Source: an uncultured Campylobacterales bacterium
GTDB taxonomy: Bacteria; Campylobacterota; Campylobacteria; Campylobacterales; Arcobacteraceae
Direction of reading: 5' to 3'
Length of the DNA: 64,000 bases
Assembly: GCA_947494995.1 (NCBI GenBank)
Contig: CANLWY010000004.1
Coordinates: 210,352 to 274,351 of the forward strand
Of the stretch, positions 1-7,638 are shown piece after piece. The notes beneath the pieces are model-generated. The model was given only the letters and a program-made list of their open reading frames with translations, had not been told where the DNA came from and searched no databases. Positions within the stretch are counted from its first letter, which is position 1; every line of letters begins with the position of its first letter. Made by a program: the position numbers and the translations under genes.

Positions 1-1
1 T

Positions 2-484
2 TATCCAGATTTTCTAACAATTGATGGTGGAGATGGAGGAAGTGGAGCTGCTCCCTTGGAGATGATGAGAAGAATAGGACTTCCTATTCGTGATTCCCTT
101 GATATAGTTATAAAAGATTTAGAAGAAAAAGGTATTAGAAACAAAGTAAAAATAGTTGCAAGTGAGAAGGTTTTAACTCCTGATGATGTGGTAGAACTAT
201 TTATTTATGGAGCAGATTTTATTAATATTGCACGAGGTTTTATGATAAGTGCAGGGTGTATTAGAGCAAGACATTGTTCTGGAACACAAGGATTTGATTG
301 TCCTGTTGGTCTTGCAACAATGAATTTAGAAAAAAGAAGTAAATATTTAGTTGAGCAAAAAGCAAGGACAATTGCAAACTATCACAATCAGCTTATATCT
401 GGTATAATAGGGCTTCTTGCCGTTATGGGTAAAAAATCGATTATCGAACTCGGCAAAGATGATTTAGAAGATAGGAATAAATGA
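2..484 (+). CDS. Glutamate synthase-like FMN domain protein, 3' part
   Basis: The gene starts before the window; about 160 C-terminal residues are visible. The first residues contain DGGDGGSGAAP followed by MMRRIGLP, the FMN/substrate-loop signature of the GltB alpha/beta-barrel domain. Further on, GCIRARHCSGTQGFDCPVG keeps three cysteines placed like the 3Fe-4S ligands of GltB. The family ('FMN-binding glutamate synthase family', GltB2-like) resembles the glutamate-forming half of GOGAT without the amidotransferase domain; the true substrate of such stand-alone proteins is often unknown. The stop overlaps the ATG of the next gene by 4 nt, so the two are probably cotranscribed. Family call is strong, physiological role uncertain. 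Confidence 0.85.
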   Translation, partial: YPDFLTIDGGDGGSGAAPLEMMRRIGLPIRDSLDIVIKDLEEKGIRNKVKIVASEKVLTPDDVVELFIYGADFINIARGFMISAGCIRARHCSGTQGFDCPVGLATMNLEKRSKYLVEQKARTIANYHNQLISGIIGLLAVMGKKSIIELGKDDLEDRNK

Positions 485-1095
485 ATAGTATATTATTAGA
501 TGAGCAAGAGATATTCCCTTCAAAAGTAGTATGCATTGGAAGGAATTATTCAGAACATATAGCAGAGCTTAATAATGAGACTCCTGATGAACCAGTTTTC
601 TTTTTTAAACCAAACTCTTCAATTAGTGATATTTTAACTTTTCCAAAAGGAAATAGTTCTTGTCATTATGAAGCTGAAATATCTTTTATTATAGAAGAGA
701 ATAAAATCTCTGCTGTTGGCTTCGGGCTTGACTTAACATTAAGAGAAGTTCAAAGTAAGTTAAAAGAAAAGGGCTTACCTTGGGAAAGAGCAAAATGCTT
801 TAATGGTTCAGCAGTCTTTTCAAAGTTTGTAAGTTTTAGTGATGATATATCAAAGTTAGAAGTTGAACTTTTAATCAACGGAGAATTAAAACAAAAAGGT
901 GGAGTTGAACTTATGATTAACAAGCCAAAAGAGATTATTGATAACTTATTAGGTTTTTCTTCTTTTGAAGATGGAGATATTCTTATGACAGGGACACCTA
1001 AAGGTGTTGGCGAATTTAAAACAGGTGATACTTTTATTGGTAAGATACTATATAACAACAATCTATTATTAGAAAAAAGGTTTGAAGTACACTAG
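481..1095 (+). CDS. Fumarylacetoacetate hydrolase (FAH) family protein
   Basis: A 204-residue single-domain FAH-fold protein. The N-terminus carries KVVCIGRNYSEHIAEL, then EPVFFFKPNSS, and the metal-binding region appears as HYEAEIS; the C-terminal part has GDILMTGTPKGVG. This pattern is that of the acylpyruvase/oxaloacetate tautomerase/2-keto-4-pentenoate hydratase branch. Known members hydrolyse or tautomerise beta-diketo acids with Mg2+ bound by acidic residues. It overlaps the upstream flavoprotein by ATGA, suggesting translational coupling and perhaps a shared 2-oxo-acid context. The exact substrate cannot be told from sequence. Confidence 0.85.
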   Translation: MNSILLDEQEIFPSKVVCIGRNYSEHIAELNNETPDEPVFFFKPNSSISDILTFPKGNSSCHYEAEISFIIEENKISAVGFGLDLTLREVQSKLKEKGLPWERAKCFNGSAVFSKFVSFSDDISKLEVELLINGELKQKGGVELMINKPKEIIDNLLGFSSFEDGDILMTGTPKGVGEFKTGDTFIGKILYNNNLLLEKRFEVH

Positions 1096-1103
1096 CTTTT
1101 AAG

Positions 1104-1149
1104 ATACTCTTGGATAATATATATATATTTATATTATCTTAGAGAGTAT
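1104..1149 (+). promoter_or_regulatory. Hairpin that may mask the Shine-Dalgarno of the hybrid kinase
   Basis: Two-part dyad: ATACTCT (1104-1110) pairs with AGAGTAT (1143-1149), and GATAATATA (1113-1121) with TATATTATC (1130-1138), leaving an 8-nt loop. The only purine-rich ribosome-binding candidate for the ATG at 1153 (AGAGAG, 1141-1146) lies mostly in the right arm. It could be a terminator for the upstream pair, an operator, or a translational gate; there is no T-tract, which argues against a simple terminator. Confidence 0.5.
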
Positions 1150-1152
1150 TAA

Positions 1153-4100
1153 ATGTCTTATATAAAACTACTTTTTTTAGTTTCTCTTTTTTTTATAAAC
1201 CTAAATGCCCTCACTTTAACTCAAAATGAAAAAGAGTGGATACTTAAAAATCCAGTTGTAAAAGTTGGCGCAGATCAGAACTGGCCACCTTTCGATTTTA
1301 TTGATGAACATAAAAAACACCAAGGAATATCTTCCGAATATTTAAAACTTATATCACAAGCTACAGGACTTGAATTTGAGATTCATGCAGATAAATGGTC
1401 TGAGGTAATGAATAAGATAAAGACCCAAGAACTTGATATTTTAGCTTGTGCTGCAAATACTTCTCAAAGGGAAGAATATTTAGATTTTACACAAAGTTAT
1501 TTAGAAGCTGATATTGTAGTAGTCTCACAAAAAAGTTTAAATATACATAATTTTGAAGATATTAAAAACTATATAGTTGCACTTCCTGAAGGAACTTTTG
1601 TACATGAACAGTTGAAAAGTGAATTTCCTAATATAAAGTTTTTATTTGTGAAATCAAATGAGGAAGCTATAAAACAAGTCTCTTATGGAAAAGCAGATAT
1701 TTATATTGGAAATTTGCCTGTTGCAACTTATTATATTGATAAACATCTTCTTACAAACCTAGAAGTAAAGTTTAAATCTGAATTTAATAGTGCAAAACTA
1801 TCAATTGCAGTTTTAAAAGAGAAAAAGATTTTACATAGTATTTTACAAAAAGCACTTCTACAGATTTCAGAAAAAGAGAAAAAAGAGATAACAAAAAAGT
1901 GGGTTTTTAACTTTGCAGAAGATACTGAATTTTTAGAAAAAGGAGTGTCCCTTTCAGTAAAAGAGCATAAATGGTTACAGAAGAATAAAAAAATAAAGAT
2001 ATTAGGGAATGGTAATTGGCATCCTTTTTCATATGTAAATAAAAAAGGCAAATATATAGGAATCGTTCCAGAAATAGTAGAATTAGTTAGTAAAAAAAGT
2101 GGAATAACTTTTGAATATGTTATTGAAAAAGATATGAATAACTTTTTAGAGTTAATTAAAGAGAATAAAATTAGTTTAATTGATGCTTCATCTTATACTA
2201 AAAAAGCTTCAGGGTATTTAGATTTCTCATCTTCTTATGTAGGAGTTGATAACGTAATAATTGGGAATGAAGATAATGAAAGATATATAAATTCACTTGA
2301 AAAGATAATAAATACAAAAAGAGTAGGAGTTATTTCAGGAACAACTGTATCTGAACTAATAAAGAGTGATTATCCAGGAATAGAAAAACTAAGAGAATAT
2401 GAAGGACCACAAGAGACTTTACAAGCTCTTTCAAGTGGTCAAATTGATTATTGTATTATGGATATCCCTTCTTTTGATTCTTATTCCAAAAAACTTGGGC
2501 TTAGCAATCTTAAGATTGTGGGAGCTTCAGGATATAGTTTAGAGTTTGGTTTTGGTGTAAAAAAGGGAGAAGATACTCTCCTTTCAATTTTAAATAAATC
2601 TTTGAATACTATATCAGAAGAAGAAATAGATAAAATTTATAGAAAATGGATAAAGTTAGAAATAGAAGAGAGAATAGACTATGACTTAGTCTTAAAAGTT
2701 GTCTTAGGATCGCTAGTTATTCTTTTTGGATTTTTCTTTTGGAATAGAAGACTTAAAAGTGAAGTTGATGAGAGAAAAGCTGCACAGGAAAAACTAGCTA
2801 AGAGTAGGGATTTTATAAACTCTATTATGAACTCTCAACTTGATATTATTGTTGTGACTGATGGAGTAGAGTTAAAACAAGTAAACAAAGCTTTTTTTGA
2901 TGTTTTAAAATTTAAAGATTTAGATGAGTTTAAAAAAGATTATAAATGTATTTGTGATCTTTTTGATTTTAGTACTGAAGAGTTTTTAAAACCTATTAAA
3001 GATGATATAAGATGGATTGATGAAGTTTTAGCTAATCATACAAAACAACATAGAGCAAAAATATTTGTTGAAGGAAAAGAGTATATTTTTAAAGTAGCTG
3101 CTTCTTATATAAAAAATGAAGAGTTGAAAATGGCAGTTTTTCATGATATAACAGAAATTGAAACTCTTCATAAAGATTTAGTTATTGCAAAAGAGAAAGC
3201 AGAAACAGCAGCAAGACATAAAAGTGAATTTTTAGCAAATATGTCCCATGAAATTAGAACACCAATGAACTCTGTAATAGGATTTACAGAGCTTTTAGAT
3301 AAAGAGATTACTAATCCCGTACAAAAAGATTATCTAAATTCGATAAAAAAAGGGGGGAGTGCCCTTCTTGAGATTATTAATGATATTTTAGATTTATCTA
3401 AAATAGAAGCAGGAAAATTAGAGATTAAAAATGAATCAATAAATCCTAAAAACTTAATTATGGAGATGGAATCAATTTTCCACTCAAAAATTATTAGTAA
3501 AAACATAAATTTTATAGTTGAAATTGATGAATCAATACCACCTTTTATTTTAATAGATGGTATTAGAGTAAGACAGGTTCTTTTTAATTTAATAGGAAAT
3601 GCAATTAAATTTACAGAGCAAGGAAGTGTAAAGTTAAAAGTTAAAAATTGCTATAAAGATGATATTAGAAGTAAAATTGATTTAATTATATCAGTTGAAG
3701 ATACTGGAATAGGTATAGATAAAGAGAGTTTAGACTCAATTTTTAATGCTTTTGAACAAACAAATAGTGTATCAAAATATGGAGGTACAGGATTAGGTTT
3801 AGCAATTTGTTCAAAACTTGTTCATATGATGAATGGAAAAATTGAAGTAGAGAGTAAAAAGGGTTATGGATCTATTTTTAGAGTAGTTATTACTAATATA
3901 GCAGTAAGTTCAATTGGTGAAAAAATTGAAGTTCAAAGATTAGATTATTCTAATATAAAATTTAAAAAAGCAACAATTCTTGTTGTTGATGATATTTTAG
4001 AAAATAGAAAATTAGTTCAAGCTAGCTTGAAAGATTTTGACTTTAAGATTATCATGGCAGAGAATGGACAAGAGGCAATAGAGAGATTAAAAGATATAAA

Positions 4101-4656
4101 AATTGATTTAATTCTTATGGATTTAAGAATGCCTATAATGGATGGATATAAAGCTACTGCAATTATCAAAAGTGACAAAAAGTTTAAAAAAACGCCAGTT
4201 ATTGCTCTTACTGCATCTGTGATGGGGAAGGATTTAGAAAAAGTTGAAGAGTTCGGTTTTGATGGCTATTTAAGAAAACCTGTTATATTAGATGATTTAA
4301 TAGAGAAAATAAGTCTTTATTTAGAGTATGAGTTTATAAATAATGAAGAAAATAAAGAACATAAAACTTTTGAGAAAATAGATATTAAAGATTTAGATAA
4401 AGTAATAAATAGATTAGAAAGTGATTTGAAATCTGAATATGATGAAGTTAAAGATAGAGGAGACTTTTTACTCATTGAAGAGTTTTCAAATAAATTAGAT
4501 GAATTAGGTACTACTTATAAATCAGATATTCTTAAAGAGTATGCTATAAGTTTAAAGAATAATATAGAAGCGTTTGATATTGAAAAGGTAGATTTTTTAA
4601 TGAACAGCTATGAAGATATAGTAAAAAAGTTAAAAGATGTAAAGGAAAGAATTTGA
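1153..4656 (+). CDS. Hybrid sensor histidine kinase with two periplasmic SBP domains
   Basis: A 1167-residue BvgS/EvgS-like protein. Order: signal peptide (1-19), two bacterial extracellular solute-binding type 3 domains (about 26-250 and 278-510; WPPFDF and WHPFSY mark each start), one membrane helix (about 514-536), a PAS-like region (about 555-680), HisKA with phospho-acceptor His699 in SHEIRTPMN, HATPase_c with DTGIGID and GGTGLGL boxes, and a receiver domain with phospho-acceptor Asp990 (LILMDLRMP). The last roughly 100 residues are helical and sit where an Hpt domain would be, but I see no Hpt-type histidine. It likely senses a small periplasmic ligand. The stop overlaps the start of the next response regulator, so phosphotransfer to the two downstream regulators is the natural inference. 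Confidence 0.9.
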   Translation: MSYIKLLFLVSLFFINLNALTLTQNEKEWILKNPVVKVGADQNWPPFDFIDEHKKHQGISSEYLKLISQATGLEFEIHADKWSEVMNKIKTQELDILACAANTSQREEYLDFTQSYLEADIVVVSQKSLNIHNFEDIKNYIVALPEGTFVHEQLKSEFPNIKFLFVKSNEEAIKQVSYGKADIYIGNLPVATYYIDKHLLTNLEVKFKSEFNSAKLSIAVLKEKKILHSILQKALLQISEKEKKEITKKWVFNFAEDTEFLEKGVSLSVKEHKWLQKNKKIKILGNGNWHPFSYVNKKGKYIGIVPEIVELVSKKSGITFEYVIEKDMNNFLELIKENKISLIDASSYTKKASGYLDFSSSYVGVDNVIIGNEDNERYINSLEKIINTKRVGVISGTTVSELIKSDYPGIEKLREYEGPQETLQALSSGQIDYCIMDIPSFDSYSKKLGLSNLKIVGASGYSLEFGFGVKKGEDTLLSILNKSLNTISEEEIDKIYRKWIKLEIEERIDYDLVLKVVLGSLVILFGFFFWNRRLKSEVDERKAAQEKLAKSRDFINSIMNSQLDIIVVTDGVELKQVNKAFFDVLKFKDLDEFKKDYKCICDLFDFSTEEFLKPIKDDIRWIDEVLANHTKQHRAKIFVEGKEYIFKVAASYIKNEELKMAVFHDITEIETLHKDLVIAKEKAETAARHKSEFLANMSHEIRTPMNSVIGFTELLDKEITNPVQKDYLNSIKKGGSALLEIINDILDLSKIEAGKLEIKNESINPKNLIMEMESIFHSKIISKNINFIVEIDESIPPFILIDGIRVRQVLFNLIGNAIKFTEQGSVKLKVKNCYKDDIRSKIDLIISVEDTGIGIDKESLDSIFNAFEQTNSVSKYGGTGLGLAICSKLVHMMNGKIEVESKKGYGSIFRVVITNIAVSSIGEKIEVQRLDYSNIKFKKATILVVDDILENRKLVQASLKDFDFKIIMAENGQEAIERLKDIKIDLILMDLRMPIMDGYKATAIIKSDKKFKKTPVIALTASVMGKDLEKVEEFGFDGYLRKPVILDDLIEKISLYLEYEFINNEENKEHKTFEKIDIKDLDKVINRLESDLKSEYDEVKDRGDFLLIEEFSNKLDELGTTYKSDILKEYAISLKNNIEAFDIEKVDFLMNSYEDIVKKLKDVKERI

Positions 4657-5051
4657 GTAAAGGTAAAATTTTAATTGTTGATGATGTACCTAAAAATATT
4701 CAAATGGCAATGAATATACTCAAAAATGAGGGGCATCATATGTTTTATGCTCAAAGTGGTCAAAGGGCTTTAGAGTTAGTTTCTCAGAATGATTTTGATT
4801 TAATTTTATTGGATATCATGATGCCTGGTATGAATGGGTATGAAGTTTGTAAAGTTTTAAAATCAAATGAAAATACAAATAATATACCAGTAATTTTTTT
4901 ATCAGGAAAAGATGCAACTACTGATATAGAAGAAGCATATGAAAGTGGTGGAGTTGATTATGTTATAAAACCTTTCATTTCAATTGAACTGATTACTAAA
5001 GCAAATACATATGTTAAGTTAAAAAAGTTAGAAGATAAAATAGGAGAATAG
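4653..5051 (+). CDS. Single-domain response regulator
   Basis: 132 residues, only a receiver domain: acidic pair VDD near the N-terminus, phospho-acceptor Asp54 in LILLDIMMP, and the conserved Lys in VIKPF. There is no output domain, as in CheY-like relay proteins. The TTG start overlaps the upstream kinase by 4 nt and the stop abuts the next ATG, so the three genes form one tight operon. Its sequence is very close to the receiver of the next gene (shared AMNILKN, YAQSGQ, DFDLILLDI), which points to tandem duplication. Confidence 0.85.
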   Translation: MSKGKILIVDDVPKNIQMAMNILKNEGHHMFYAQSGQRALELVSQNDFDLILLDIMMPGMNGYEVCKVLKSNENTNNIPVIFLSGKDATTDIEEAYESGGVDYVIKPFISIELITKANTYVKLKKLEDKIGE

Positions 5052-6209
5052 ATGAAAAATAAATTTAATCAAAAAATATTAATAGTTGATGATAATCCTA
5101 AGAACCTTCAAGTAGCAATGAATATTTTAAAAAATTATAATGTAATTTATGCTCAAAGTGGTCAAAAAGCAATAGAACATACAGAAGGAAATGATTTTGA
5201 TTTAATTCTTTTAGATATTGTTATGCCAAATATGGATGGTTATGAAGTATGTAAACAATTAAAGAAAAATGAAAAAACAAAGTCTATTCCTGTGATTTTC
5301 TTAACTGTAAAGGATGATGAGAAAGATATTGTAGAAGGTTTTAACTTGGGAGCTGTTGACTATCTTACAAAGCCATTTCAAGCTGAGGTTTTATTAAAAA
5401 GAGTAGAACTTCATCTAAAACTTTCAAGTACTATAAATGAACTTACATTATTAAACAATAATTTAAATAGTATTGTAGACAAACAAATTGAGGATATTAG
5501 ACAAAAAGATGAGATACTTTTTAATCAAAGAAAAGCACTTGCTATATCAGAGATGATTGAAATGATGTCAAATCAACTTTCTAAGCCTATTGAGTTTATA
5601 AAAATGATAAATCAATCTTTAGAATTTAAATTAAATACAGATTTTGCAAGAGATGATATTTTAGAGTCTATTTTAAGTACAAATGAACAGTTAAACTATC
5701 TTGATATGACAATTGAGGATTTTAAAAGTTTTTTCAAACAAGATATAAATGCGGATTCTGTAAACTTAAATGTGATGGTCAATTCTGTATTATTATATTT
5801 TAAAGAATCATTAATAAAAGAGAAAATAGATGTAGATGTAGATGGAGATATAAATATTGAAGTCCCTTTTGTACGAAGTGAATTAAAGCATATCCTTTTA
5901 AAACTTTTATTTAATACAATTTTTCTTTTAAAAGAGAGTGATATTGAGAACAAAGAGTTAAAAATATTTTTTAATGAAAATGAAAAAAATATTGACCTTT
6001 GTGTTGAATCAAATATAGAAAATACAAGTGATGAGTTTATATATATGACCCTAGCTGATGAAAAACTTGATATTAAAAATGAACAAACACTTCAGTTAGG
6101 ATTACATTTAGTAAAGACGTTAATTGAGAAAAACCATGCAATATTTAGCGTTGATAATAGAAATAAAAAGTTTAGTTATTGTATTGAATTTTCAAAAAAT
6201 AACTTTTAA
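5052..6209 (+). CDS. Receiver domain fused to a degenerate histidine kinase
   Basis: 385 residues. An N-terminal receiver (phospho-acceptor Asp55 in LILLDIVMP, Lys in LTKPF) is followed by a coiled-coil segment (about 125-160) and a kinase-like region. The H-box equivalent reads EMIEMMSNQLSKPIEF, where sister kinases in this window have EMIGNIAHQWRQPLS; the histidine is replaced by Asn174. The ATPase part keeps an N-box-like Asn (LLFNTIF) but the DxGxG box and the glycine-rich lid are not recognisable. It is therefore probably not an active autokinase; it may act as a phosphorylation-gated dimer or a sink for the upstream kinase. Third gene of the operon. Confidence 0.8.
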   Translation: MKNKFNQKILIVDDNPKNLQVAMNILKNYNVIYAQSGQKAIEHTEGNDFDLILLDIVMPNMDGYEVCKQLKKNEKTKSIPVIFLTVKDDEKDIVEGFNLGAVDYLTKPFQAEVLLKRVELHLKLSSTINELTLLNNNLNSIVDKQIEDIRQKDEILFNQRKALAISEMIEMMSNQLSKPIEFIKMINQSLEFKLNTDFARDDILESILSTNEQLNYLDMTIEDFKSFFKQDINADSVNLNVMVNSVLLYFKESLIKEKIDVDVDGDINIEVPFVRSELKHILLKLLFNTIFLLKESDIENKELKIFFNENEKNIDLCVESNIENTSDEFIYMTLADEKLDIKNEQTLQLGLHLVKTLIEKNHAIFSVDNRNKKFSYCIEFSKNNF

Positions 6210-6301
6210 TTTAAATTAAACTTGCAAATTATATTTTATTTTAATCCTTAACTTTTTTTCTTTGGATACAATTGATTAAAAATTTAGTATTTGAGGAAAC
6301 T

Positions 6302-7159
6302 ATGAGCTACAATGAATTAAGTCCTGAAGAGTCTTCTGTTATAGAAAAAAAAGGAACAGAACGTCCTTTTTCAGGTAAATATAACGACTTTTATGAAGAA
6401 GGTATTTTTAAATGTAAGAAGTGTGATGCTCCTTTATATAAGTCAGAAGATAAATTTAGTTCTGGATGTGGCTGGCCAAGTTTTGATGATGAAATAGAAG
6501 GTAGTATAAAAAGAGTTCCTGATGCTGATGGAAGAAGAGTTGAAATTGTATGTGCTAATTGTGGTGGACATTTAGGGCATGTTTTTGAAGGAGAAGGCTT
6601 TACTCCTAAAAATATTAGACATTGTGTAAACTCTTTGTCGTTACAGTTTAAAAGTAATGAAAATTGTTGTGAACGTCATGCTTTTGCTTATTTTGCAGGA
6701 GGTTGTTTTTGGGGAGTTGAACATCACTTTGAAAATTTAAAAGGTGTACAGTCAGCTGTTTCTGGTTATATGGGGGGACATACATTAAATCCTGATTATA
6801 ATTCAATTTGTACAGGAACAACAGGACATCTGGAAGTTGTAAGAGTAGAGTACGATGAATGTCAGATATCTTTTAAAGAGTTAGTAAAACAGTTTTTTGA
6901 GATACATGATTTTACTCAAACTAATGGACAAGGTCCAGATATAGGAAGTCAATACTTATCAGGGATTTTTTATTTAAATGAGATGCAAAAAAGAGTCTCT
7001 TTAGAATTAATTGATGAACTTGAAGATATGGATTATACTGTTGCTACTTCATTATATGAGGCTTCAACATTTTATGAAGCAGAGGATTATCATCAAGACT
7101 ACTATAAGAAAACAGGAAAAACTCCTTATTGTCACTCTTATAGAAAGATTTTTAAATAG
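6302..7159 (+). CDS. msrBA: Bifunctional methionine sulfoxide reductase B/A
   Basis: 285 residues from ATG 6302, chosen because GAGGAA lies just upstream and the MsrB domain begins here; an in-frame TTG at 6272 would add ten unlikely residues. The MsrB half (about 1-125) has zinc ligands CKKC and CANC, SGCGWPSF and catalytic Cys108 in RHCVNS. The MsrA half (about 128-285) starts at AGGCFWGVE with catalytic Cys135 and contains the GTTGHLE and YHQDYY motifs. Together they reduce the R and S forms of methionine sulfoxide in proteins. No signal peptide, so cytosolic. B-before-A is the less common fusion order compared with the MsrA-MsrB fusions of many pathogens. Confidence 0.93.
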   Translation: MSYNELSPEESSVIEKKGTERPFSGKYNDFYEEGIFKCKKCDAPLYKSEDKFSSGCGWPSFDDEIEGSIKRVPDADGRRVEIVCANCGGHLGHVFEGEGFTPKNIRHCVNSLSLQFKSNENCCERHAFAYFAGGCFWGVEHHFENLKGVQSAVSGYMGGHTLNPDYNSICTGTTGHLEVVRVEYDECQISFKELVKQFFEIHDFTQTNGQGPDIGSQYLSGIFYLNEMQKRVSLELIDELEDMDYTVATSLYEASTFYEAEDYHQDYYKKTGKTPYCHSYRKIFK

Positions 7160-7189
7160 AATAAAGATATCTAAAAAGATATCTTTATT
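7160..7189. terminator. Bidirectional terminator-like hairpin
   Basis: AATAAAGATATC (7160-7171) and GATATCTTTATT (7178-7189) form a perfect 12-bp stem with a 6-nt loop between the convergent msrBA gene and the small gene that ends at 7192. Confidence 0.6.
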
Positions 7190-7191
7190 AA

Positions 7192-7530
7192 TTACACTGT
7201 ACCTAAAATATAGTATACGTGCTTATTATCAAGTTTTTGTAGATTTACGTTATATTTATTAGCCCAATGAGAAACTTCCTCATGGAACTCTTCTAAAATT
7301 TCTGCCGCATCATTTTCATCACATTTAATTTTTAAATAGTCTGAAGAGTTTGATAAAGCAACATAAGCATTCATCTTTTTAAGATGGTCATTTAAACTAA
7401 TTATATGTTTAGAAAATTTACTGAAGTCTTTTGTTTGATTTAAAACCTGTTGTGCTTGTTTTAATGAAGTATCACTTTTTGCATAACCAAGCTGTGATAA
7501 TAAAACTTCTGGTGATATATCTAAATGCAT
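7192..7530 (-). CDS. Conserved hypothetical protein, 112 aa
   Basis: Not recognised. It is a small soluble, mainly helical protein (MHLDISPEVLLSQLGY...), with no signal peptide, no membrane segment and no cysteine cluster. The ATG at 7530 has AAGGAGCGAT just upstream on the minus strand, a good ribosome-binding site, and the protein has balanced acidic and basic content, so a real gene is likely. It is convergent with msrBA and 108 nt downstream of the ankyrin gene on the same strand, so it may be cotranscribed with that gene. No function can be assigned. Confidence 0.65.
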   Translation of the reverse strand: MHLDISPEVLLSQLGYAKSDTSLKQAQQVLNQTKDFSKFSKHIISLNDHLKKMNAYVALSNSSDYLKIKCDENDAAEILEEFHEEVSHWANKYNVNLQKLDNKHVYYILGTV

Positions 7531-7638
7531 ATCGCTCCTTTTTAATTATGTAAAGTTTTAAATAATAACAAAAAATTTGTAAATATGACTTTAAAAAATA
7601 GTATTAACTATAGCTTTTATAAACAATTATTTTAAAAG

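Noticed and set aside
7011..7262. 83-codon plus-strand frame across the msrBA end
   Set aside because: It lies in another frame within msrBA and crosses the terminator hairpin; composition is that of a shadow.
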